From NCBI GenBank assembly GCA_905221615.1, contig CAJNDT010005768.1:62001-126000 (forward strand): a stretch of DNA of 64,000 nt, written 5' to 3'. Made by a program: the position numbers and the translations under genes. The notes beneath the pieces were generated by a model. That model had not been told where the DNA came from. It searched no databases and saw only the letters and a program-made list of their open reading frames with translations. The stretch is from Symbiodinium sp. CCMP2592 (Eukaryota > Sar > Dinophyceae > Suessiales > Symbiodiniaceae). This document shows, one piece after another, positions 10,290 to 21,071 of this stretch (position 1 is its first letter; each line of letters opens with the position of its first letter).

Positions 10290-12245
10290 CCCGGACAGGG
10301 GAAAGGAACAACGGCTAGTTGCAGGGGACCGTGTGGCTGCGACGACTAGTAGCGCCAGCGCGAAGCACACTCGTGCAAATGCAGGCCGGTTTCGACGCAG
10401 GACAGCGACACACAGAGCTGCCCCAGCTGTGCGGCCCCAGTCTTGGATGCCAGCTGTGTGGAAGGGCGAGCTTCGTGTCAACGGCAAGCTGCACGCCGCC
10501 CCATAGTGGCAGCATCTTTTCTCATCGCACCTATTCAGTGTCTGCAAAATGGGAAGTCCAGGTGCCCGTGGTGCAAACTGCGCACCGCGAGCCAAGGAGC
10601 CTCTGCGGACACGACTACGCTGAGACCACGCACCGGGACATGCGTCGCGACACTGCCGCGCCCCAACGCGAGCACAACGCGCCAGGTCATGGGCAAGATG
10701 TACCACGTGGTTGGTGACTGCATTAAGCTGCGGTGAGCGAGTTCTGGATGAGCTCACACGAGGGGGGTGGTGCCTTGAACCCCTGAGTCGAGGCGAGCGG
10801 CGGGAGGGGCATCGAGCTCTCGCAAAAGGCTCGCTGACAGAAACCGTCTGGGTCCTCGTGGATAAACGGCTTCCCCCCTCAAGCTGGACAAAGAGTCGCG
10901 GGCAAGTTGTAACCATAGCAGATGGTAGCAGTGCCTCCGTCAGCTCGCTTGCTGTTGCTCAGTCCTATAGAGATGTGGGTGGAGGCGATCTCGTTTGGCA
11001 GGGAGTGCCGGCTACGGGCGGCCGTGGTGTCGTGCCAAATGCACACGAGCGGCTACTTGCCCCGGGTAAGCCCCCTGCCACGGAACCAGTCAAGAGCGGT
11101 TGGAAAGGCGCTGAGCCTGTAGAGCGCGACACCCAGTCCCGAATGCAGCATGCATGGTTTGGGCAGGGGGTTATTGGGCAGGCAGGCAACTCGGTGTCGT
11201 GACAGTGGGTGGAGCAAGCCCGTGAACTTTGATGCTGCAGCTTCGGAACGCCACGTACCGACATGGGAAGGCAAAGTGTCTGGGATTGAGTCGACAGCTA
11301 GGAGCCCGGTGGCGATGCCTTCGAGCGGCGGGCATCGCTGCGCTTGCAGTGGATGTCACTGTCGCGCAACTGATCGTTGGCCACATCAAGCTGGCGAACA
11401 CGCGAAGCATACCACAGGCGCGTGCTCAGCCGCACTGCGAAAACCAAGCCCACGAGGTGCAAACACATGTGCACACACGCGGCTGCAGATTGAGGCAGGG
11501 GTCGGCGTCGCTGGGAACAAGGTGGACCGGCGCAGCACAAAACGTACACGGCAGTGAGTGCAACCGAAGGCAACAGTTCACGGGAGGACACGTGCTGTAA
11601 CAGCAATAACCGCGAGGATTGCCAGGTCATGGAAACCAGGGAGCAATTGGATGAGAGCACGGTGCTGCACAGAAAGGCATCGGCATCAGAGCTGCGTAGC
11701 TCCGTTTCCACGGGGTTTCCTCGAAAGCCTGGGACGGCAGCAACCCAATACATCTGTTGGGAGGAGGTAGAAGATCGGGCGCGGAAACACGACCGGAATG
11801 CCACACACGGGTTTTGCCGGCATGGGGCCGGATGCGCAATGAAAAGAACACATGGTGCTCGAAGCGGAACAACACGCTGTGTGGGCGGGTGAGCTGGTAA
11901 CATAGATAGATGTCGTCAAGCAAGGCCCGCACGCGCTTGCCGGGGAGAAGCTCTTCTTGAAAGGGACAGGGCAGGCATAAGTGGATCGCCTGCTCGCCAC
12001 TCCCGGCCTGTGATGCAGCCCACGTGATCCCGAGCTGTTGCATCAGAGGCCCTAGCGGTTTTGCATTTTCGCCGCGCACTCGTCGCCAGCTCCGCACTAT
12101 ATCCGAATGTGAAACATCTGTGGCGCAACAACAGAAGCCCACCCTGGCCGCTCGAAGTGCTGTGTTCTGATCTGTCTGCGGCGGCTTTTTTTTTAAACCT
12201 CCCTGAATGGGGGCTGAGCGACCGATCCTTCACGTGGCAACGCAA
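10290..12245 (-). pseudogene. RT-family retroelement remnant D
   Basis: On the minus strand: WRAGDPLMPALS (about 12000-11965, motif B), RVRALLDDIYLC (about 11930-11900, motif C with LDD), RPHAGKTRVWHSGRV (about 11835-11790), AVRLSTRLWYASRVRQLDV (about 11440-11385), and LPLWGGVQLAVDTKLA (about 10510-10465). The same blocks in the same order occur in remnants A to C, so this is another copy of the family, about 1.9 kb long with at least five frame changes. Plus-strand frames of similar length in this interval are shadows. Sequence from 12245 to about 12600 may hold its N-terminal part, but no motif is legible. Confidence 0.6.
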
Positions 12246-12249
12246 AAAC

Positions 12250-15200
12250 GTTCACGGGGCGACGTCTCCGCAGACGCGGGTTGTGGCCGCGGGGTGCAAC
12301 ACAGAGAGCGGACGAGGTGGGCGGCGACCGGGTCGACGCATCCGAGTTCAGAGGGTGCATGACGGTTTTGTATACACGACTCCTGAGCGTTCACGAGTCG
12401 ACGACCCAGCTTCACCGGCGACGCTTGTGTGAACGAGGGCCGACGCTTCCTTCCGCACACAAAGGCCGACCAAACGTCGCGAGGTTGCGGTCATTGACGG
12501 CTGTGCCGACCGAGCATTTACGGCTGCAGCTGCAACAAATACGCGCTTTTTCTTTCAAGCGCACCCGGTTCCCAGCTTGACGTTGCAGTTTCTCATGCAC
12601 TCGTAGTCTCAGTGCTGAGCGGCCGGAAGCCAGGGTGTCACACTATGTACAACAGGGCAGTCTCATTGGGCCAGCAGTAACCGCACGGGACGGGAGGGAG
12701 TCTGCGAGGACATCGCACATGAGACAAAAGTGTTTCGAGAGCGGAACGCTCTGCACAGGCGAGGAGCTACGCATTGCCTCCAGAGCCTCAAACCTGGCTA
12801 CACTGGTAAAACCGCGACGCCGAAGCGTCTTCCGATCCCAGAAAGGCTGATTGGAAAGCATATCTTCGTGTGCTGCACAGAACCGTCGATGACCTGTGCT
12901 CGCAAAACATGGAAATTTACATTTCAATCTACCCCTTTTGTGCCGCAGAACCGATGTCGCAGCAATGATCGGCGAACTGCTGGATTACATGGATGAAGGA
13001 CTGTAGTTTTTGTCTTGTCCGAGCATACATCCCTGTGCACGTGCCAATCCGTCCGTCGAAAAGGGCAAGCGAGCGACACCATGATGTTACAGAGAGTACT
13101 AACAAGAAGACAAGCGAACACGACGCGCATTGGAGATGACGCGCTGGGCAGGAAACCTATCACAAAATGAGAACTGTCGGTTCGGATGAAATGCTGTCAA
13201 TATTGTAATTCGGGTAACGGCTGCGAATAGTCCGTGCATACCCTACACATTGTCGGACGGCGACATGACCACTGGCAGAGTGGTCATGGGCAAAGCCTTC
13301 TGGTCCTGACTCTGCTTCTCTTGAAATGTGCAGTTTGCGACAGCCGCACGCGTGACCCGAGTCTCAAAAGCACCGTGTTGGGTTGCAGTGCCAGCATGGC
13401 ACCTGCCGAGCTGCTGCCAATTCGCTTGCCGGCCTGAGCCGCCAATCATCTGCGGATGCACATGAGAAGACAAGGCATGCCATCAAAACCTGAGTTCTCC
13501 GCATCCTGTCGACGGCATAGCTGCAACAAGAGCAATGCCTCCTGGCTACACCACACCTGTCTTTTCCAGCGCCGCCATGACATGAAGGCCCTCTGCCTGG
13601 GCATGTAAGGCCTTGATTGATACTCGAACTACGCGAAGCCGTACAGTGGCCGTTCTAGTCAAAGGCAAATTCTCTTGCTTGCTATAATGTGAATTCACAT
13701 GATGCGGGGATTGCAGTGCTCAGCTGCGTGGGAACATACTTGAGCAGAAATCTCGACTCTCGCACGGAAGAATCAGGTCTGCTGCAATTTGCTTTGTCTG
13801 CAGGTGAGGCACGTCAGAATCCTCGGTCAACTCCGTTTGGTTCGCATAACACTCATGCGTACCACACAACAATCACAGCACCCTCCTCTACAGTTTAACC
13901 GAAGTTCATCTCTCCATTGAAGTCCGAGCGGATCTTTTGCAGATTTGGTGCATGTCTAGCAGCACCATGAGCCAAATGGACGAGGTGGATCGGAATCGTG
14001 AATTATGTTCTGATGGGCGATTGCTCTGCATGGCCATGTCGTGGTTGACATGACTTGGTGCAAGGTGCGAAGGAACCTTTCTGTGGACGACTGTGTGAGG
14101 ACATCGTTGTAAGCGTCCAACCCCGAGCCGCTTCATGGTACAACTTCATCCGTAGCTTCGCCGTGCAGGTCCCTACTATCTAGATCAGAGATGCAGATTC
14201 TGCCTAATCGAAGACGTCAGTCTCCACAGCCCAAGGCAGGAAGAACACGGATTACTAAGGGAGAGCTCGGGCTGAGAGGATTGAGGAGTGGGAGCTAGCG
14301 ACGAAGGTGCATCCTGTGTCGTCCTTTCCCACGGCCAACCGTGAAGAGTGCGATGCAGTGTGGCACGGCGCGCAATCCTGAACAATCAGTCAGGACAACT
14401 AGCAACAGAGTGGGAATAGCAAACACTGCAAGTACATCGGACCTTCTACTCGTCCGGCTCCAAAGCTGTGGAATGCGGATTCGGCTACACAACGGCGATT
14501 CTGCGCGATGCTACACGCAGCCCCCTATGCTTGCGTTTCACCCCATCTCTCAGATCCGAGACCCGAAGACGAAGTGTCTCGAACTTGTTGCATTTTGGCG
14601 GAAAGGCTGGGAAGGCTCGAAAGCAATTCCTTGCTCAGCTTTGGAGCACTGCCCGCGTTTTTTGCTAAGGCTAGCCGGCGGCCACTGGCTTTGAGCAGCT
14701 CACTTCTGAGAATTCTCTTTCGCTAGCGAGAGGCACGCTTGGGACCTGGGAAGTTCCGCTGCTACCGCTGGTGCTCGCGACCTTGCAGATTACTGCAGAT
14801 TCTTGCAGTCCAGAAATTGCAGATCAAAGCCCACAAGCGTGTCTGACTGATGTCGCTCTTCAAGGGCCAAACTTTCGCACTGAAGCCGCTTGACCCGGGA
14901 AACCTGGCTTCTGCATCCGTGCAGGCTGAATTCAAAGACTACAAGTGGAGGAAGCACTGGCCGTGTGGAATAAGGGCTGAGCCATCGCTCCATTACAAGT
15001 AGCCGTGCCTGATTGTAACAAAATCTGAGACTCGCACGCCAAGTATCTGGTGATCCCCACATTCAGATCCAGGTCCAGGTCCACTCCTCCAGACACACAC
15101 ACGCACACGCACGCACAGACCGTCGCAGCCGCCGTCGCAGAAAAGCTCTGAGATCGTCGAGTTGCACAGCTCTTGACACAACGCATCACAAAGCGTGAAA

Positions 15201-16550
15201 TGCATGAGCCTGCACAGTCGTCACACACGGAGTGCCTTGGGAAGGCCCAAGGTCGATGGAAACAGCACTCCCGGGGATGAGTTAGAATCAGGCCTGCTGG
15301 ATCCCTCACCATCGCCTTCCGGCGGCTGCAGATCACCAACCTTCGCGCACATCGGTGCCGTGACATGGCTGCCATGATGGAGTTCGCAAAATTTGCAAAG
15401 GCTGGGAAAGTGGCCACATGTCTGCATCTGTCGTCGCGGAACTTGGGCCCTGAACAAAACGGACAGGTTGCATAAAGTCGCAGACACAGCCTTTCTTCCA
15501 CACAGCAAGCATTGCAAACACGGCCACAGAGAGAGACAGAGACACAGACGAGAGGCCTCGGCATGGACTGAGTCCCTCAGCTGGCCTGTCGGAGGCTGCG
15601 AGGCCCAACCACCCCAAGTCCCAATTCCTGTCAGCCAGCCTCGGCCCATCAGAGCCCCAGACTTCCTGAACATGGCCGTGTCATGCTTTGTGTAAACAAA
15701 ATCACATGTATTTTGGAAGGGGTGTTTCGCGCTCCTGAGCCTCATCGCCCATCGAAGCAAGGAGAGGCCGATCGTGCTTGGTCATCTGTGCATCCATTGC
15801 GCCGTACTCCATGATTTACGTTTGCTCCACCCGCAAAAGCTGCATCTGCACAAGCAGGCCTCCACTACTCCATGATAAAGAGGACAAAGGCGCTTGTCGA
15901 ATGCCTGATTGTAGTGCTGCCATCTGCTGCGCCATGACGAGATCCCCGACCCGTCTGGCAACGGCCAACTCGCATCGCTTTTTTTTGGTTCGAGCGCGAA
16001 GCAGCGAGCAGCGGCGCAAGAAGCAGCTGAACTCCTGGCGAAGGATGCACATCACAGTGCGCATCAACGCGCACAGAGCGGCCAAGAGGCTTGCCTTCTC
16101 GAAGGCCTCTTCCTCGAGGAGAGAGCCCGTTGTGATCTCCCGCAGTCTTGGAAAGCCTGCGTCCGAAGCTGTGCGGATCCCCGGCGGCCCTGCGTCGCGT
16201 GCTCCGCCGCGGCTCCGCCTGAATCCCCCAAGCCCTTCAGCAGGTAGACAATTGCAGCGGCGTCGAACAAGTCCTGCAACAACGCTCCTAGGAACCGGCC
16301 CGGCATTGAAAGGCTATCTGCAAAGGTGCCTGGTTTCCCGACAGCACCAACTTGGTGAGAAAGCAGCACTTCCTGAAAGCATTGCGGCTGTGGTCAGCCG
16401 CGGGCCCGAGAAAGTGATGTCCTGAGCAGCACTCCCAGAGCTTCCGCCGAGGAAGTCCCGAGGCGGCAGTTCGTCAGGTTCAGCTCTTCGAGGTGCAGAT
16501 AGCCGCAGCTTCCTATGTGAGGAGTTCAGGCCAACAGCCTTGAGATCCAA
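12250..16550. other. no recognisable gene
   Basis: Apart from a short CA-rich microsatellite near 15090-15120, nothing in this stretch carries a domain or consistent coding signal. Cys-rich frames on the minus strand at 14932-15760 exist in two overlapping frames at once and look like composition effects. Confidence 0.4.
15091..15120. repeat. CA/CG-rich microsatellite
   Basis: A short run of alternating CA and CG dinucleotides (ACACACACGCACACGCACGCACAG). In one minus-strand frame it reads as a Val/Cys run, which is a translation artefact. Confidence 0.6.
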
Positions 16551-19500
16551 TCAAGCCAGGACTCCTTCGACTTCCCAAATCTCGGCGACGACACGGAGAC
16601 CGGCAGCCGTGCAAAGCTGCCAGCTACCGGCAAGGCTCAGAGAAGCCAACTCCGGACATTGACGGAGAAACCGGCCTCGCGCAGCACTGACTTGAACTGC
16701 CCATAGCTGCACGAAGCCGGTCTGGAATTATCGCCAATGTGCCGAGATGGGGAGCCGCGTGTTCGGTAACTCCACAGCCTCCAAAGTGCAGCGACCTCGA
16801 GTCATACACGCCATCACCAGGAACTGTTAACTATTCCTCTGAAAATTCTCCCGGCCTGAGTGGAAGGCGAAGTTCTCCGAGCCCTTTCATCAAGCCTTCC
16901 AAGCCCGCAGCTGTGCAGATCTGAGCGTGTCCTCGTCAGCTGAACTTAACACGCAACTTCAGCAGAGCCCACAACGACACAGTTATTCCAGCAATTCAGC
17001 CCCGCTTTGGACGAGGCTGCCACGGGCCAGGAAATCTGTGCACATCCGTCCACAAAAATCACAACCGGGTCGCCCAGCAGGCAAAGCTCTTGGAGCTGCG
17101 GGCAGTGCCGAAGAAAGATTCCAAGTGCTCGCCCCTGCAGGGGTGCGAGCATCTGGCCACCTGAAGCAGGCAGCACTTCTTATGTTCAACGCCCTCAAAC
17201 TGCAGCACTCAGCACCCCAAGCCTGTGAGCAAGTGCTCGTGGCTCAGGTCCAACGCTTGGATCCTGAGCTATGATACACGCACTTGAAGTGGTAAAGTCG
17301 GATTTGCTTGTAGGCCCAGCCCGCTTGCAAAACACGCTTTCGGAACTGTTGTACTTGTCTTTGCTGTACCAGGCTCTCGGGAAGTCGAACACGCGGAGCT
17401 TGCCGTGGTCTTGCGCCCAGGATCTCCACTGCAAACCGAAGCTCCTCGTGCAGCCAATGAAGGGCATCATGTGGTCCGCCTTTTTTCTGTCATCTCTCGT
17501 CCTCTGCTGAAAGTTTCAGGGCTGCGGCTCCGAGAAGGTCGCCTATCCCCCGCAGCCGCCGGGCCATTTTAACAGCCGTTGACCGCAGGCGCGGCCGTCG
17601 GTGAACCTGCCAAGTCGAAAAAGCGCCGGGGGGAGGGGGTCCTGAGCTATCACGACTACTCGAGTGGGAACGTCGACTGTCTTGTTGGGAGAATCGCGAC
17701 TACCAAGTCAGACTAGAGTGACTTGGACTTGGGCATGCCCGTACCTCGGACAAGGGCCCGTTTGAGGTTCCGTCTCCCCATCTGCATGCAATCTGCATTG
17801 CTCGCCAATCCAGGGGTCCTGCATGTGTTGCACATGCGCACCACGGTGACACACGAGAGGGTGTGCATGCACAGAGCCACACTGATCGGTCCAGGAAGCA
17901 GACACCGTAGACACTCTCTCACCGCCGATTGCCTCGGGGGTTCCCAGTCTCCCACTGCATCACCTTTTTCGGTCCGGGCCCACCCACACTCTACCTGGCC
18001 TCATAGCCTGTAGAAAGGCAGGCTTCTTGCCACAGCTTTGATGGTCTTTCCGTCCACAGCGTCCGAGCTCCGCCCAAATGCGCTGGGAGGTAAGACACTC
18101 CGGAACTTCCAGCTGCCGTAGCGCCGGACACTGCCGAAGAAAGTCTCTCAGCGCTGCCTGCACAATGTGCAACTTGTTTTGACAGCAGTCTTCACCTAAG
18201 CACCATTGTCATGACCATCTTCATCACCATCATCATGATGGTGATGATCACCATCGTCATGATCATCATCAGCCCTGCTGACAGCTAAACCCTAAACCTT
18301 CGCAAGTCGTCGTTCTGCAGGGCTCCGACCCATGCATCAAAACGTGCAGAGCTAAGGTATCTCATTGTGGCACTCGGGAAGACTCCTAGACCTCCAATTC
18401 TCAACTGAGTAGTGCACCGCTGGCAGTTAAAAACATCGCACATGCAAAGCCCCGATAGCCAATGCTCAATCGAGTCGCATGATGGTCGGGCTGCAGAAGT
18501 CTAAGAATCGAAAAACAAACCGCTGTTACCTCAACGTAAGCTGTGGGCACGTGATTAGGTGTGACGCATCCGACCAAGGCAGCAAGAGCTTTCCCAGCAT
18601 CAGCACGACTTATCCATGCTCCGGTCCAAAAGGTGCGATTGATCGCTTGAACACCATTTCATACAACAGCAGCAAATCGATGGCAGGACATCCCAGCCTC
18701 GGCGCCTGAGCCCAGCTGACAGCCGCCCAGCTGCAACGTGCGCAGCGCAGAAAAAGCGCCCGAAGCTCTTCCTGCCTAGCCGAGCTGTCCCACAAGAAAT
18801 GATATATGGGCCATATATGGGACATTGAGCAAAAGCGGCGGACATTGCAGCAAAGCCTGTGCCAAGTGGCAGTGCCCATGCAACTCATTCCCTGGACCAG
18901 GCCACGCAGCCCAAGCGAAGTGTACATTGCCACATTCCAGTCCAGGATCAGCCTGGGCGAGGGCATCGGCCAGAATCGGGTCTTCAGATGTCAAAAGTTT
19001 TACCAAACATCAAAGGTCGGCGAAGAAGCCACTTGTCATGAGGTCCCGCTTGGCTTCTTAACGTGGTCTGGGGTCCTGGCTCTTTTAAGTCCGGCATGTG
19101 GCTCAGCCAGCAGGCCAGCTTTGCCGCAGCTTTGGCGGCAATGTCGCAATGCTTCAACACCTCATCTAAGGCATGATCTCCACAGTGAGGAACAAACGGC
19201 AGTCTCTTTGGGTTCCGACCAGTCTTTGCAGAGCAAAAAACTCCGTGTTCACCGCTGCTCTTACGAGGCCTGCCGGGATGGAAAATGTGGATGCAACATC
19301 TTGAAAGGCTGAACGACCGCGAAGGACAAGCCTTCCAGCCCTGCCGGCGTCATCAGCCGAACGTTGAAAGCCAGGTTCAAAGTCTAAGAAGGGCATTTGT
19401 CAAGGCATGGCTGCTTTGACGTGCTCTCGGCTGTGATGCTGCAGGTCCTGCAGCGGGCATCGTGTCATGATGTCGACGAGGGCTGAAGAGCTGGCTGGCG

Positions 19501-20010
19501 AGAGCTCTGCCGCGCAAAGGTTAAGCTGCCTGTCGGAGGAACGTCTCAAGCGATACCTTCTGCTCTCTCGTTCCACGCACGACTACCCCATACTTACCAT
19601 GCCCATTCCATGGAGCCTGAGCTGGAGCTTTGCACTTCCCAGGCTGCAGAGTACATTGGAGAGGCCATAGTCCTGCAGGAGGCCTGGCGGTGGGTTGGAC
19701 CAGCGTCAGCTTCAGAATGGAAGGGGGGTGGTGCCAAAATACCGCGTGACTAACAGAGGATGCCAGCATCGACAATGCTCTGTAAGAGTGACAAGCATAG
19801 CCCCGGCCCCACCATCGCAGTTGGCCAGGGACAGGTGCTTGAGCTTAGAACTCTGCAGCCAAAGACCCAGGCTTCTACCTGCAGTTTTCAGAATGCAGAG
19901 ACACGTACCAGATGCAACAAAGCAAGTTCACAACCTGGCCTTGTTTCGGAGTCAATTGCGAATGCCAGAAGCTCAAGTCGAGAGCCTGCATTGAGGGACC
20001 ACAAAAAAAG
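16551..20010 (-). CDS. leucine-rich-repeat protein gene, multi-exon or decayed
   Basis: At least seven separated minus-strand segments read as single leucine-rich repeats: FLRQCPELASLSLAGSW (16551-16670, ending in TGA), FLRHCPQLQELCLLGDPV (about 17030-17110), WAQDHGKLRVFDFPRAW (about 17350-17410), and ALRDFLRQCPALRQLEV (about 18110-18165). The others are LKHCDIAAKAAAKLACWLSH (about 19095-19160), QLNLCAAELSPASSSALVD (about 19470-19530) and WLQSSKLKHLSLANC (about 19800-19860). A partial repeat, SRLELLAFAID, lies near 19980. Each sits in its own short open block, in different frames, separated by 200-900 nt of non-coding sequence. One repeat per exon is a plausible arrangement, but the frame changes could also mean decay. 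LRR proteins are usually binding scaffolds; no partner can be inferred. The stop at 16551-16553 is a candidate terminus. Confidence 0.5.
18202..18299. repeat. CAT/ATG palindromic tract with telomere-like tail
   Basis: A run of CAT and ATG trinucleotides switches strand several times (CACCATCATCATGATGGTG is nearly self-complementary). It is followed at 18287-18299 by CTAAACCCTAAACC, a short match to the (CCCTAAA)n telomere-like repeat. Both lie between LRR segments. Hairpin formation is likely from the sequence alone. Confidence 0.6.
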
Positions 20011-20019
20011 ATGCCGCTC

Positions 20020-21070
20020 ACCAACACTGCCAGTTATGCAAAGGACTCTGCTCTCGGCACCTGACTTTTCCCTGTACGCCCTTGGGCCGTGCGCCCAGCA
20101 GTGTCACAAAGAAGCGCTCGCTTTCCACGCTGAGCTCCGCAGACTGGACACGGTCGCCCAGGAGGTCCTCTCGGGGAAGCCTGCCGACTGCTCTCTTGAA
20201 AAGTCTCCAAGCACGGATTCTGCTTTCGGCCGGCCTGCGCAGTGTGCAGATGCACCTGCCCACGGCTGACCGAAGTCGCGGGTCAAGGTGCACCTCAAAG
20301 CCACAAACACCCCAAGGCGAGCTTCGGCGAGCGGAGAATAGGTGCCTTCGCCAGCAAATCCTCCAGTCCGGTTCGCCAGCGGCAGGCGCATTGGAGTGCC
20401 CGCCTTCTCCGTCCCGGGATGGCACGACAGTGCAAGAGGGCACGGCCGCAGGGCTGAAGATTGCTGAAAGCTAATTCCCGACAAGGGCACCAATCCAATG
20501 GATCTGGGAGAAATGCGAACAGGGTATTGCGACAATCCACAAACCTGAGTGCGAGACGCGCGTGCTGAACACCCACGCTCGGAATTGAAAAATCAAGCCA
20601 ATCCAAGACAAGTTGCAGAAACGATGCCGCAGGCTCTGGCCAACATACGGTCATCGCTGAGTAGAATCATGAATGTCAGTAAAATCACGGACGAAGCCGC
20701 TTGCGGCTTTGCTTGGACATGCTTGGCACTCCGGTTTCTGAATTGCGCACATCATTCGGTGAGGTGTTGTGTACTTAGGAGCTATCGAAGCAGAATGCAT
20801 CGTGGCTGCCGGCCAGCACATGCACTGACTTTGTTTGAATCACACAGCTTGTTTTTCAAGACTCGAAGTTACAGTGCCTCTTTAGGCAGACGCAGTTGTC
20901 GAAAATCATAGTCCTCAGTAGCAAAAAATCTCTGCCTCCAAAGTGGCGTCACTCAAGGCTGCAAGAGGCTATGAGGTCGGAGCCGGTAGGGCAAAGAACT
21001 CCATCATAGGCCTGCGCATGCACGCACGTGCCGCACCAGCCACACCAGTCTCGTTCCTCACTATGACGGA
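20020..21070. other. no firm gene
   Basis: Minus-strand frames around 20040-20460 look partly coding (ESERFFVTLLG), and their closeness to the LRR segments suggests upstream exons of that gene, but no repeat can be recognised. From 20470 to 21070 I see nothing. Confidence 0.3.
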
Positions 21071-21071
21071 C

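Noticed and set aside
4700-12600. Many Arg-rich plus-strand frames of 100-240 codons
   Set aside because: High G+C shadow frames opposite the minus-strand retroelement remnants; the motifs are on the minus strand, except for the short remnant F.
14932-15760. Cys-rich minus-strand frames of 179-210 codons
   Set aside because: Two overlapping frames are both Cys-rich because of CA/TG-rich composition; the spacing does not fit a zinc-finger family.
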